A stretch of DNA of 64,000 nt from Sneathiella glossodoripedis JCM 23214 (GCF_000616095.1 NZ_BAMS01000002.1:1-64000), one strand, 5' to 3'. Numbered from the stretch's first letter, positions 18,272 to 27,956 are shown. A program made the numbers and translations. Notes: generated by a model not told the origin, from the letters alone.

Positions 18272-18301
18272 CTGCCCGACCATAACTTTCGGGCCGGGCA
18301 G
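18272..18301 (-). promoter_or_regulatory. Intra-operon hairpin between binding-protein and ATPase genes
   Basis: CTGCCCG and CGGGCAG arms with a 16-base loop that can pair further. No T run follows on the minus strand, so it looks like an mRNA-stabilising or processing hairpin that would raise binding-protein output over the membrane parts. Confidence 0.55.
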
Positions 18302-18319
18302 TCGTATTTCTAACTCAGA

Positions 18320-19464
18320 TTATGCGCTCTTGAATTTGTTTTCATATTCAGTGCGAACTTCACCATACCACGGTGCTTGAGGTGGCCACGGATTAAGATT
18401 GCTGAGTGATTCACCGGGGTAAGCATCAGAGAAGTTTTTCTTGTAAGCAGCACCAGCAAACCCGTCAGCGCCCAAAACAGGTGAATTATAGCCATGGTCA
18501 TCAATGGCTTTGCCTGCATTTTTCGCTTCGTATGAGAATTTGATGAACTCATAAATCTGATCAATATTTTTGGCGCCAACTGGCATTGCCATTCCATCTA
18601 CCATGCCATCGCGCCTTCCTTAGGTGCTTGATACATGATAGGCTCACCAGCGGTTTTCAGCGCCATTGGGGGCCCATCCCATGTCTGTCCGACGATTACG
18701 CCTTCGTTTAACAATCCATTTTTCTGGGTATCTGCATCATTCCAAAGAAGTTTGAGGTTCTTCTTACGGGCAATACACCACGAAGTTACTTTATCCCAGA
18801 TTGGACGCATGGTTTCTTCATTGGAATAGGCTTTCCACATATCACCTGGCTCGAGCTCGCCAATGGTTTCCATGTATAAACCGGCACATAGCATCATGGA
18901 GTGCGGACGTCCCATTGTTTTGCCGGCATTTGCTTCATCCCAGATGTCACCGTAGCTCGGTGCGTCGCCAGCAGGTGCCCACTTATCAGTCCGCCATGCA
19001 ATTCCTTCTGTTCCCCAAATGTGCGGCAGCCAATGGGAGCCTTTACCATTAAAGTTCCAATCTTTGTCGCCGATATTTGTCATGGCTGGATTAACCTTGT
19101 CGGTTGGTACACGGCCCATGTCAAACGGTTGAAGCAGTTCCAATGGACCCCATTCAAGTCCCTGATTATTGGTCGGAGATACGATGTCGAAGCCCTGACC
19201 TTTATTTGCTTTCATTTTGTTGATGATTTCTTCATTGGATCCGATACCGGTGTAGTTGATCTTGATGCCGGTTTCGTTTTTGAAATCTTCAATAAATTTT
19301 GGTGGCAAATAGTCAGACCACATCAGGATATTGATTTCCCCTGATGAGGATAATGCATTTTTGATATAAGCAGGACCAGTGGCTACAAAGGCACCCGCGG
19401 CCGTTGCACCTTTCAGTATTGTGCGGCGGTTGATTGAGCTGGATTTGTGTGTTTGTTTCGTCAT
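18320..19464 (-). CDS. Polyamine-type periplasmic binding protein (PotD/PotF class); one-base frameshift
   Basis: Captures the substrate for the ABC transporter. N-terminus has a twin-arginine-like signal (SSINRRTILKGATAAG) with the hydrophobic stretch to about residue 40, then EINILMWSDYLPPKFIEDF, the usual start of spermidine/putrescine binding proteins, and FDIVSPTNNQ. The frame breaks at 18601 (APKEGAMAW then stop); one restored G gives MAWVDGMAMP and continues to 18320 with a Trp-Pro-rich end, for 381 residues. First gene of the operon, with a GGGGAG ribosome site. Tat export is inferred from the Arg pair. Confidence 0.88.
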
Positions 19465-19982
19465 GTGCGACTCCCCGTTTGCGAAAGTTTTCTACCCGAC
19501 GGTTATGATCACAGGTTTTTTAATCCCATGTGACAGTCACCAGAAGGTCTTTGCTTTTTCACCCTTACCAGAAAAACGATAACACCACTTTTGTTCGCAT
19601 GAAAACATTTTTCTTTAAGTTTTTTTGAATGATGGTGAGTTATGATTTTGCTAGGAAGTAATTGATTTAAATGATTTATTTTTCCTGCCTAATCTTTGTT
19701 CGATGATTGAATATAATTAAGGCAATGCGCGTTTGACCGTTTAGGGTGCTGTGAATATGGCAAAGTTCCCCGCAAATCACATTGTTTCCCAAATTTAAAT
19801 ACCTGATGTGGTTATTTTTGGGAATCAGATGAGGGTTGTCAGAAATTTTGATGAAAGATTGGGCAATTCGGGTCACTTGTTTGAGTATTAGATTTATTCC
19901 TGATCAATTGAGCCTTTGCAAATAAAGAGGCCCTTTGTAAATTGAAAATGATTTGGGTTTTGTGTTTGAGGGGAGAATTAGA
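19465..19982 (+). other. 518-base intergenic region between divergent genes
   Basis: AT-rich region that must hold the promoters of the polyamine operon (minus) and the deiodinase-like gene (plus). I see no gene. An inverted repeat TTCCCAAA (19786-19793) / TTTGGGAA (19817-19824) could be an operator. A candidate plus promoter is TTGACC with TATGGC near 19733-19762, with a 17-base spacer, but it is weak. Confidence 0.5.
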
Positions 19983-20678
19983 ATGAGCCGGGTTTTTACG
20001 CCGGGTGTCCCATTTGAGCCTGTTCCATTTCCGGATAGGCAAACTATGGATGACAGAGAAATAAAAGAAAGAAGTGAGATTTTTTATCAGAATATTCGAA
20101 AACGCCACTCTACTCGCGAGTTTTCAGATCGACCAGTGGACAAATGTGTGATTGAAAACTGTTTGAGATCTGCGGGCACTGCACCTAGCGGCGCCAATCA
20201 TCAACCCTGGCATTTCTGCGCAGTATCTGACGCCGGGATAAAAGCAGAAATACAAACTGCCGCAGAAGAGGAAGAAAGGGCTTTTTACGGGGGGAAAGCT
20301 GCGAAAGAGTGGTTGGATGCCCTTGCGCCACTGGGGACGGATACAGCAAAACCGTTTCTATCGGTGGCCCCATGGTTGATTGTCATATTTGCTGAGCGGT
20401 ATGGGCGTTTGGAAAACGGGCAAACTTATAAGAATTACTACGTTAATGAATCTGTTGGTATCGCCACCGGATTTCTGATCAACGCGTTACACAGCTCAGG
20501 GTTGGCGACCCTCACTCACACACCGAACCCAATGAAGTTCCTGAATAGGGTGTGCGGACGTCCGGATAACGAGAAGCCGTTTCTTATTCTTGTGACGGGC
20601 CATCCTGCCGACGACGCTGTTATTCCGAAAAAATCACAGGTAAAAAAGAATTTGAACGAGTTTACGAGTTTTCTCTGA
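19983..20678 (+). CDS. Iodotyrosine deiodinase-like flavoprotein (nitroreductase superfamily)
   Basis: 231-residue FMN protein of the nitroreductase fold. Beyond the general fold it carries the hallmark [15 protein letters not shown] (FMN phosphate site) of the mammalian thyroid iodotyrosine deiodinase. The three residues that hold the halotyrosine zwitterion in that enzyme line up: Glu98, Tyr102 and, 21 residues on, Lys123, with the same spacing as human Glu157-Tyr161-Lys182. The end [21 protein letters not shown] also matches. It probably reductively dehalogenates halotyrosines; BluB and ordinary nitroreductases are less likely. The ATG at 19983 has a GGGGAG site. Alignment is from memory. 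Confidence 0.8.
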   Translation: MSRVFTPGVPFEPVPFPDRQTMDDREIKERSEIFYQNIRKRHSTREFSDRPVDKCVIENCLRSAGTAPSGANHQPWHFCAVSDAGIKAEIQTAAEEEERAFYGGKAAKEWLDALAPLGTDTAKPFLSVAPWLIVIFAERYGRLENGQTYKNYYVNESVGIATGFLINALHSSGLATLTHTPNPMKFLNRVCGRPDNEKPFLILVTGHPADDAVIPKKSQVKKNLNEFTSFL

Positions 20679-20685
20679 ACAGAGT

Positions 20686-21330
20686 TTAAATGGCTATCGT
20701 TTCGGGAAGTTCCGCCATATTGGCTTCGCTTTGGCGAAAAAACTCGGCTGCATGGAAACCGTCAACCAGTGAATGGTGAGCTTGTAAGTTAAGTGCCATG
20801 ATCCAGCGATCACCGCGTTGTACATACTTTCCCCATACAATTCGAGGAATACAATCGTCTTTGTTCATGGTGGGGTGCAGAGCACCCGTAAAATGAACCC
20901 AAGGCATGCAGGATAAATAAGTATAAAATCTTGATTGTGCTTTTTCTTCAAGCTGGGTCTGTTTCTTGGCTTGAGCAATTTCTGATAAGCAGTTGCTTTT
21001 AAAAGTTTCCCAACTTGCACTAAACGCAACTTCGCAAAAAGCAAATTCATTGTTCTGAATGGGTACCGTGAAAGAGGGATCAGTTTGATCAGTAATTTCA
21101 ACCCGATTGCCATCAAAGCGGGTCCGAAGCTCGTCTATTGAATTAACTGCGCGCATAATGCTGAACATGGTGAAAACGAAGTGAGGCAAACCTAACTGCC
21201 TTGCATTTTTGACAAATCGTGTGATGTCGATTTCAGTTGTTAAGGAAAAGAATGGATTTTCCGCTTTTCGGAAAAGCTCATAGGCATCACGTCTTGGCCA
21301 GTTTTCAATTTCGATTTCTTTAACAGACAT
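20686..21330 (-). CDS. Type A chloramphenicol acetyltransferase-like acyltransferase
   Basis: 214 residues of the CAT fold. Seen: the opening IENWPRRDAYELFRKAENPFF, the middle SFTVPIQNNEFAFCEV, YLSCMPWVHFTGALHPTMN, and the catalytic HHSLVDGFHAAEFF, where the first His is the base and Asp-Gly closes the motif. Family members acetylate chloramphenicol, but many environmental homologues have other acceptors, so a resistance role is not established. I use the ATG at 21330; a GTG at 21342 is possible. It is 16 bases downstream of lysE on the same strand. Confidence 0.82.
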   Translation of the reverse strand: MSVKEIEIENWPRRDAYELFRKAENPFFSLTTEIDITRFVKNARQLGLPHFVFTMFSIMRAVNSIDELRTRFDGNRVEITDQTDPSFTVPIQNNEFAFCEVAFSASWETFKSNCLSEIAQAKKQTQLEEKAQSRFYTYLSCMPWVHFTGALHPTMNKDDCIPRIVWGKYVQRGDRWIMALNLQAHHSLVDGFHAAEFFRQSEANMAELPETIAI

Positions 21331-21346
21331 ACGCTTTTGCACCAGC

Positions 21347-21997
21347 TTAATTTTGTTCGAACAATGCCCAAATATCCTTCATCGGTATAAGCGCACCCAA
21401 GGCCATGACGGCTCCGCCTGCGATTTGTGTCAGCCAAGTGCTGCCGCGTTCGTTTCCGTTGTTCAGTTTTGCCGTGATTGCACCTGCAAATAAACCAACA
21501 AATCCCATAATGAGCAGGGCGGTTAGCTGAAACAGGACACCAAAAATAATAAATTGAACTGTTATATATTCACTGGATGTGTCTACGAACTGTGGAAGGA
21601 AGGCAAGAAAAAAGAGCGCCACTTTTGGGTTCAGGATACTCATCAGAATTGTTTGGCGGTAGATATGCCCAATGGCAAGCTGCCGGTTGTCAGCACCTAT
21701 GGAAACTGCTGGTGATTTGTAAATTTGCCAACCGATATACACCAGATAGGCAGCGCCCGCATATTTAACGATAGCGAATAATACAGGTGAACTTGCCAAG
21801 ATGGCTGACAGGCCAAGAGCCGCCAGTAGAATATGAACAAAGATTCCGGTCACCAACCCAAGTGCAGCAATCAAACCAGCTTTCCACCCTTGTGCCAGAC
21901 CCCGCATCGCGACGTAAATGATGTCAGGTCCTGGCGCAATTGTAAGCATAAAGACAGCCGATAGGTAAAGAATAACTGTTGATAGTTCCGGGAGCAT
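21347..21997 (-). CDS. LysE/RhtB family exporter
   Basis: Six-helix inner-membrane exporter of amino acids or their derivatives, 216 residues. Seen: the family signature APGPDIIYVAMRGLAQGWKAG near residue 25-45, LGLVTGIFVHILLAALGL, the YLVYIGWQIYKS segment, and NPKVALFFLAFLPQFV. I start at the ATG at 21997, which begins MLPELSTVILYL; the longer frame adds 20 polar residues without support. Substrate unknown. Adjacent to the CAT-like gene, suggesting joint transcription. Confidence 0.85.
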   Translation of the reverse strand: MLPELSTVILYLSAVFMLTIAPGPDIIYVAMRGLAQGWKAGLIAALGLVTGIFVHILLAALGLSAILASSPVLFAIVKYAGAAYLVYIGWQIYKSPAVSIGADNRQLAIGHIYRQTILMSILNPKVALFFLAFLPQFVDTSSEYITVQFIIFGVLFQLTALLIMGFVGLFAGAITAKLNNGNERGSTWLTQIAGGAVMALGALIPMKDIWALFEQN

Positions 21998-22142
21998 GAA
22001 AAGCCTCAGTGATGTGTGTGTTGACGTCAGGGTATTGGCTTTATTCTTGGCAGACAAGCATCAAAAATCTGATAGGCAAGTTGAATGTGGGTCAGCTTGG
22101 TATTATAGGGGGTGGGCTTGGCAATATTCGACAGAGAAGACA

Positions 22143-22625
22143 ATGACAATCCAATATAGATCTGCGCTGGATTCAGACGCATCCGGTTTAATTCAACTGA
22201 TTGCAAAATGTTATGGTGAGTATGAAGGGTGCATTCTGGATGTCGATCAGGAGGAGCCTCAATTAAATTATATTGCATCCTATTTTAAGGAAAAGAATGG
22301 ACAGTTTTGGGTAGCAGAAACTCAAAAGAGAATTGTTGGATCCGTCGGCTATACCTATCTTGATGGTATATTTGAGTTAAAACATCTCTATGTTGATAGC
22401 GAGACGAGAAGGCAGGGAATAGCTTCTCGCCTTTGCGATTTGGTAGAAGCCGCAGCCATCGAAAGAAAGGCAGAGGCAATTATTCTCTGGACAGACACGC
22501 GCTTTCATCAAGCCCATTCATTATATGAACTGCGGGGATATACAGGTGGAACGCGGTCCCGCACGCTACAAGATTTAAGTAACACAATTGAATATTATTA
22601 TGAGAAATCTTTGCGGGTTGGCTAA
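22143..22625 (+). CDS. GNAT family N-acetyltransferase
   Basis: 160-residue GNAT acyltransferase. Seen: IQYRSALDSDASGLIQLI opening, WVAETQKRIVGSVGY (strand 2-4), and the acetyl-CoA pyrophosphate loop in LYVDSETRRQGIASRLCDLVE with R-x-x-G-x-A, plus LYELRGYTGG at the end. Start at the ATG at 22143 gives the family length; the longer frame adds 49 unsupported residues. The acceptor cannot be told. Confidence 0.82.
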   Translation: MTIQYRSALDSDASGLIQLIAKCYGEYEGCILDVDQEEPQLNYIASYFKEKNGQFWVAETQKRIVGSVGYTYLDGIFELKHLYVDSETRRQGIASRLCDLVEAAAIERKAEAIILWTDTRFHQAHSLYELRGYTGGTRSRTLQDLSNTIEYYYEKSLRVG

Positions 22626-22675
22626 TTTGGTGTATGAAACTCGTCCCGCAAAAAGATGAGGACTGGGAAACGTAG

Positions 22676-23008
22676 ATGGATTATCCAATCAGGGATATGA
22701 AAGAAATTGACGCCAAAGCGCTGGGAATTTTGACCGACGCAGATGGCAATTTTTCGATTGCAATCAAAGGTTACATTCATAGCCTGAGCGAAGAGGAACT
22801 GCTGTCTGAAATGACGGATCAGTTGGACGTGAGAAACTCAGTTCGCAATGCACTCTTACGCAAAGCCCAGAAAACCGTTTTGGCTGGATTGAAAAAAGGT
22901 CGTCTCCGATTGAGTGAAGAGGAACTTGAAGTTTTCGATCTGAATATATTGATATGGTTTGCTGATAAAGTGCTCAAAGGCGAGCATCAAGCTTATCTGG
23001 CAAAGTAA
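22676..23008 (+). CDS. Conserved-looking hypothetical protein
   Basis: 110 residues, unrecognised. The first 55 residues are mixed (FSIAIKGYIHSLSEEELLSEM), the middle is helical and basic (RNALLRKAQKTVLAGLKKGRLRL), and it ends with FDLNILIWFADKVLKGE. It has no signal peptide or membrane helix. A GGGAAACG ribosome site precedes the ATG. Argument for reality: clean ribosome site, amphipathic helices, and placement just ahead of argC (28-base gap). No function proposed. Confidence 0.65.
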   Translation: MDYPIRDMKEIDAKALGILTDADGNFSIAIKGYIHSLSEEELLSEMTDQLDVRNSVRNALLRKAQKTVLAGLKKGRLRLSEEELEVFDLNILIWFADKVLKGEHQAYLAK

Positions 23009-23036
23009 TAAGGAGCTGCTCAGGCAGTAAGTTGAA

Positions 23037-24098
23037 ATGGTTCATTCAACAGGTAAAATAAAAGCGGGCATACTTGGTGCAAGTGGGTACACAGGAGCGG
23101 AGGCCATTCGCCTTTTGCTTCGCCATCCGAATGTGGAAATAGTAGTTTTGACCGCGGATCGAAAGGCCGGAGAGGCAGTTGAAGACGTCTATCCCCATTT
23201 AGGCGGATACGGTTTGCCGGATATGGTGTCCGTTGAAGATGCTGACTGGTCAAAGGTAGATGTTGTTTTCTGTGGTCTACCCCATGGAACGACTCAGGAA
23301 ATCATTGCGAAGCTACCCTCTACTGTGAAGGTAGTGGATCTGAGCGCAGATTTTAGGTTGCGCGATGCAGATACATATGCGCAGTGGTATGGTCATAAAC
23401 ATATGGCACCTGAACTCCAGAATGAGGCGGTGTATGGTTTGACCGAGTTGAACCGCGAGGATGTGAAAAGTGCACGTCTGGTTGCTTGCCCCGGATGTTA
23501 TCCAACTGCAACTTTACTTGCCCTTGTGCCACTCGTTAGCGCTGGTCTAATTGATCCTAAAGACTTGGTGATAGACGCCAAATCGGGCATTACCGGTGCG
23601 GGTCGCGGACTAAAGCAGAACACATTGTTTAGCGAGGCTGGTGAGGGATTGAGCCCTTATAGCGTTGCTAGTCACAGACATGCGCCCGAAATCGAGCAGG
23701 AAATTGCAAAAGCGGCAGGCTTCGCAGCAAATGAGATGCGAGTGAATTTCATTCCGCATCTTATCCCCATGAGCAGGGGAGAACTTGTAACCTGTCATGT
23801 AAGGCTTAGTGAAGGAAAAACGGTTTCGGATTTGCGCGCGGAGTTTGCATCTGCATATGCAGATGAGCCCTTCGTAAGGGTGTTGCCTGAAGGGAAAATC
23901 CCTCAGACCCAGATGGTCAGAGGTTCCAATCATTGCGTACTGAATGTGTTTGAAGATCGCATTGCAGGAAGGGCAACTATTATTGCGACAATTGATAACC
24001 TGGTTAAAGGATCCAGCGGGCAGGCTGTTCAGAATATGAACCTCATGTTCGGCTTTGAAGAAACCTTGGGTCTCGAACAGGTTGCGCTGTTCCCATAG
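23037..24098 (+). CDS. argC: N-acetyl-gamma-glutamyl-phosphate reductase
   Basis: Third step of arginine synthesis: NADPH reduction of N-acetyl-glutamyl phosphate to the semialdehyde. 353 residues. Seen: nucleotide-binding GILGASGYTGAEAIRLLLRHP, DVVFCGLPHG, the active-site Cys in VACPGCYPTATLLAL near residue 155, DAKSGITGAGRGLKQNTLF, HRHAPEIEQEI, FIPHLIPMSRG and the C-terminal GSNHCVLNVFEDRIAGRATIIATIDNLVKG. Long (type I) class. Not clustered with other arg genes; a carbonic anhydrase-like gene follows 24 bases downstream. Confidence 0.95.
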   Translation: MVHSTGKIKAGILGASGYTGAEAIRLLLRHPNVEIVVLTADRKAGEAVEDVYPHLGGYGLPDMVSVEDADWSKVDVVFCGLPHGTTQEIIAKLPSTVKVVDLSADFRLRDADTYAQWYGHKHMAPELQNEAVYGLTELNREDVKSARLVACPGCYPTATLLALVPLVSAGLIDPKDLVIDAKSGITGAGRGLKQNTLFSEAGEGLSPYSVASHRHAPEIEQEIAKAAGFAANEMRVNFIPHLIPMSRGELVTCHVRLSEGKTVSDLRAEFASAYADEPFVRVLPEGKIPQTQMVRGSNHCVLNVFEDRIAGRATIIATIDNLVKGSSGQAVQNMNLMFGFEETLGLEQVALFP

Positions 24099-24122
24099 GA
24101 AATCAGGCTTTAGGAAAATGAG

Positions 24123-24644
24123 ATGAGTAATAATATTCACACATTCAAAGGGGTCACACCTTCATTTGATGATACTGTGTTTGTCGCCCCTTCAGCAGAT
24201 GTGATTGGCGATGTAGAAATTGGTGAAGGGTCAAGTATCTGGTTTAACTGTGTTGTTCGGGGTGACGTTAATTCCATTCGAATTGGTAAACGAAGCAACA
24301 TTCAGGATGGGACCGTTATCCATGTTTCCAACGGGACGCATCCTGCGGTTATTGGAGATGACGTTCTGGTTGGGCATAACTGCATTATACATGGATGCAC
24401 ACTTGAAGATGAAAGTTTCGTCGGTATGGGGGCTACTGTATTGGACGGTGCAGTTGTTGAAAGTGGCGCAATGGTTGCCGCGGGCGCGTTACTTACACCA
24501 AACAAACGCGTGCCAACGGGTGAGCTCTGGGGAGGCTCACCAGCGAAGTTTCTCCGTAAACTCTCTGATGAAGAGGTTGCAAACCTGACCAGCGGTGCAA
24601 AACACTATGCTGAGTTGGCCCAGATCTATAAATCAGGCAAATAG
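24123..24644 (+). CDS. Gamma-class carbonic anhydrase-like protein
   Basis: Left-handed beta-helix trimer protein of the gamma carbonic anhydrase family, 173 residues. Seen: hexapeptide-like repeats (VIGDVEIGEGSSIWFNCVVRG, NIQDGTVIHVSNGTHPAVIG), and the three metal His positions: His in VIHVSN, His in VGHNCIIHGC (two). Asp/Gln residues of the core are present (RGDVNSIRIG, NIQDG). Family members include true anhydrases and non-catalytic complex I subunits. Convergent with phaC, whose stop lies four bases away. Confidence 0.9.
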   Translation: MSNNIHTFKGVTPSFDDTVFVAPSADVIGDVEIGEGSSIWFNCVVRGDVNSIRIGKRSNIQDGTVIHVSNGTHPAVIGDDVLVGHNCIIHGCTLEDESFVGMGATVLDGAVVESGAMVAAGALLTPNKRVPTGELWGGSPAKFLRKLSDEEVANLTSGAKHYAELAQIYKSGK

Positions 24645-24647
24645 CCT

Positions 24648-26473
24648 TTAAGGTCCAGTTTTTCCTGGTTTCGCTTTTACACGCACATAGGAGCCAGGAG
24701 CATCTTCTATTGGCTTAAGCTTGCCTTTCTCGGGATCTCTGGCCGGGACTTTCTTGCCTGACTTTTTAGACAGCCATTTGTCCCAATGAGGCCACCATGA
24801 TCCCGGATGTTCACAGCGTCCTTTAGCCAGTCATCAGCTGTTTCATATTTTTTGCGGGAATTGTTTGTCCAGTATTGGTACTTGTTAGCAGATGGATGGT
24901 TCATGACACCTGCAATATGACCTGAACCTGCGAGCATGAATTCAGCCGGGCCGCTCATGAGCTTGGTTGCCTTGAATACTGAATTATAGGGGGCGATATG
25001 ATCCTCTCGGCTGGCCTGAACAAAGATCGGCGTCTTAACTTTAGAAAGGTCAATTGGTTGCCCGCCAAGGGTTAATCCTCCGGGCTTACTGAGAAGATTC
25101 TTCTGATACATATTCCTTAAGTAGAAGCTATGCATCTGTGGTGGCATATTCGTGGTATCACAGTTCCAGAAAAGAAGGTCAAATGGGAAAGGGTCTTTGC
25201 CCATCAGGTAGTTGTTCACTACAAAAGACCATATCAAGTCATTGGAGCGCAACATATTGAAAGTTGTCGCCATGTTTTTTCCTTCAAGAAAACCGGCAGC
25301 TTTCATTTTGCGCTCAATCATCTGCACCTGCTCTTCGTCCGTAAAGAGGAGCAAATCACCAGCTTCTTCAAAATCGGTCTGCGCTGCGAAAAAAGTGCAG
25401 GCCTTAATACGGTCCTCTCCAATAGCTGCAAGATAGGCGAGGGTTGCGGACATTAAAGTGCCACCGATGCAATAACCAATCGCGGTAACTTCTTTCTCGT
25501 CAATCGTTGCCTCGATTGCATCAAGTGCAGCCAGAATTCCTTCCGACATATAACTTTCAAATGTTCTATCCGCGTGCCGTTCATCCGGGTTGACCCAAGA
25601 AATTACGAAAACGGTATAGCCTTGATCTACGCACCATTTGATGAAGGAATTTTCCTGCTTCAGATCCAGAATATAAAATTTGTTTATCCATGGTGGCGTG
25701 ATAAGCAATGGACGTTTGTAGACTTCCTCTGTGGTCGGCGTGTATTGGATCAATTGCATCAAGTCATTTTGAAAAACGACCTTACCTGGCGTTACCGCAA
25801 TATTTTTACCAACCTCAAAAACGCCGTCAGGAACCATGCGGGGATTGAGTTGCCCTCTTCCATTCTTAAGATCCTCCAGCAAGTGCTCAAGGCCTTTGAT
25901 CAGGTTTTCTCCTTTGGTTTCATATGTGCGTTTTAAAACGTCGGGGTTAGACCAGAAAAAGTTGCTGGGTGACATTGCATCGGTAATCTGGCGTGTATAA
26001 AAATCGACTTTCTTGTGGTCGGTTTCAGACAGGCCGTCGACTTCTGCTACCATGTCATTAATGGTTTTTGATGTCAGAAGGTAAGACTGCTTGATATAAT
26101 CAAATATCTGATTTTTGGTCCATTCTTCTGAACGAAAACGCTTGTCGCTTTTGTCAGGCTCGATGACCGGTTTAACTTCTTGTCCCATTGCAGCCTGTGC
26201 TGCGTTTTGCCACAGCTCCATGTAACCTTGCCATAGCTGGGTTTGAGCTTGAATAATTTTTTCAGGCTCGCTGAGCATTTTTTGGGTGAGCTCCAGAAAC
26301 GCTCCGCTGATGTTCAGCGGGTCGATCTCAACCTGTCCGGCAGATTTTTGTTGCTCATAAAATTCTGTGACCAGCTCCAGGCTTTTTTGGGACAAGCGAG
26401 CCAGATTGTCTGCAAATTCCTGAGAGTCTTCAGGAAAAGCGGGTGTAGAAACATTCGGATTCCGGTCTGACAT
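24648..26473 (-). CDS. phaC: Class I poly(R)-hydroxyalkanoic acid synthase (PhaC); one-base frameshift
   Basis: Polymerises hydroxyacyl-CoA into storage polyester on granules. The core is in one frame to about 24813; restoring one G there yields DAVEHPGSWWPHWDKWLSKK and carries on to a stop at 24648, giving 608 residues, normal for class I. Seen: N-terminal PHA-granule domain, PPWINKFYILDLKQENSFIKW, the lipase-like box GYCIGG with catalytic Cys near residue 335, DFEEAGDLLLF, and HIAGVMNHPSANKYQYW with the catalytic His. The start is the ATG at 26473; the upstream frame extension is spurious. No phaA/phaB nearby. Divergent from an OmpA-like gene. Confidence 0.93.
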
Positions 26474-26714
26474 AAGGTGCCTCGTCTGTTTTCTTCTGTT
26501 TCTCTTATTTATGTTTACTTTAACAGATGGAATTTCAAGGGCATCATAAAAACAGATAATTATGACATTTTGTCGTGATAACGTTGAATATATTGCGGAA
26601 AATCCCCCTATGTGCTTTAAGTTGGTAAGAATACGGGAATTCAAGCGGACATCTTTTGTGCTATTAAGGGCGCAATTACGATGGACTGCGGTAACTGAAA
26701 CGGGTGCAGCGAAT

Positions 26715-27887
26715 ATGGTTGTAACAAAGGATAAACTTGTGAAGCTAGATTTTGGAAGTGCGAAACAAAGAGCTTCAAGGCTTGCAATGGCGGTGGCTCT
26801 ACTAAGTGTAACTGGCTGTTCCACTCCAGACTGGGTTAATCCTGTTACCTGGTTCGAAGATGACGAAGCAACTGGACCTATTGAAAGTAATCAACCCGAT
26901 GCAAATGCTGAAGGTGGAGAGTATCCTAAATTGGGCAAGACACCGCCTGTTCCTGGCCAGACGATTTCAATTGCAGAAGCTGAAACAATTGAAAATGGGT
27001 TGAGGGCTGACCGGCAAAATGCGGAGTATACAGATCAGCAATTACGGGCTGATACAGCAATACAACCCTTGCCGAAGCCAAAACCAGTCGCTCCACCTCC
27101 TGCACCAGAGGCGGAAGAAACCGCAACAGGGCCGGAAATTACTCCTGTCCCACCAGCACCGGTAGCCGCAACGCCTTTGGCCGCACCGGTATCACCACAA
27201 ACGGCAAATGGCGTTAAATTGATGCCTCAAGCAGCTCCTGTGACGACACCTGAGCAGGCTTACGCGCGCCAGGTTCCCGGAGCGAATACTGTGGTAATCA
27301 GTGGAAATGGGGTTCAGGATGTATTCCAACAACAATTGGCAGCGTCTGCGGCGACAACTACAACACTGCCTGCGAACACACAATTCCAATCCTATCCTGT
27401 GGCCCCGCTTAACAATTCAGCAGTAACTGTAGCGCCTATCATTCAGGATACTTATAACCAACCTGTGGCACTGGGGTACGGATCCGCAACTGGAAATGCA
27501 GCAGGTGTGAGTGGAGTTTCATCGGGTTCCTATGGGACGCCGGATGCTGTGTTGTATTTTGAAACAGGGTCAGCACGTGTTGGGCAAGGGGATATGAACA
27601 AACTGCGTCAGATCGCACAGGCTCAATCAGCATCTGGCGCAACCGTGAAGGTTGTTGGTCATGCTTCCAGTCGTACTCGTGAGCTGCCATTGGACCGCCA
27701 TAAAATGGTAAACTTGAGAATGTCTCAGCAACGCTCGACAAATGTTGTACAGGCTTTGATAAAACTTGGGGTTCCTTCACAAAAAATCATTGTGGAATCC
27801 AAAAGCGACAGTGAGCCTGTTACTCGCGAGGCAATGCCAAGTGACGAGGCAAAGAACCGTAGAACTGAAATCTTTCTCGTCAATTAG
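26715..27887 (+). CDS. OmpA-family peptidoglycan-associated lipoprotein
   Basis: Cell-envelope protein of about 390 residues. Seen: a lipoprotein signal with a lipobox VALLSVTGC (Cys near residue 39), a long disordered Pro/Ala/Thr/Gln-rich spacer (PKPKPVAPPPAPEAEE and more), and an OmpA C-terminal domain from about residue 270: VLYFETGSARVGQGDMNKLRQIA, VVGHASSRTRE, MSQQRSTNVVQAL, ending AKNRRTEIFLVN, which binds diaminopimelate in peptidoglycan. The start is uncertain: ATG 26715 or, better by ribosome site (AAAGGA), GTG 26739. Function: envelope anchoring, inferred. Divergent from phaC. Confidence 0.85.
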   Translation: MVVTKDKLVKLDFGSAKQRASRLAMAVALLSVTGCSTPDWVNPVTWFEDDEATGPIESNQPDANAEGGEYPKLGKTPPVPGQTISIAEAETIENGLRADRQNAEYTDQQLRADTAIQPLPKPKPVAPPPAPEAEETATGPEITPVPPAPVAATPLAAPVSPQTANGVKLMPQAAPVTTPEQAYARQVPGANTVVISGNGVQDVFQQQLAASAATTTTLPANTQFQSYPVAPLNNSAVTVAPIIQDTYNQPVALGYGSATGNAAGVSGVSSGSYGTPDAVLYFETGSARVGQGDMNKLRQIAQAQSASGATVKVVGHASSRTRELPLDRHKMVNLRMSQQRSTNVVQALIKLGVPSQKIIVESKSDSEPVTREAMPSDEAKNRRTEIFLVN

Positions 27888-27918
27888 AAAGTCTTTGTTT
27901 AAAACCTAATTCGCGGAT

Positions 27919-27956
27919 CAGTCCTTAAGCGTTTTGGCGCTTAAGGGCTGATTTTA
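27919..27956 (+). terminator. Strong terminator after the OmpA-like gene
   Basis: Thirteen-base stem CAGTCCTTAAGCG / CGCTTAAGGGCTG with one G-U pair and a six-base loop, then ATTTT. Confidence 0.85.

Noticed and set aside
24707-24813. The phaC C-terminus as a real truncated variant
   Set aside because: The other frame encodes the conserved HPGSWWPHW end exactly, so the short end is an artefact of the missing base.
26474-26824. 117-residue N-terminal extension of PhaC
   Set aside because: Reading frame is open by chance; it overlaps the divergent OmpA-like gene and the family begins at the ATG at 26473.
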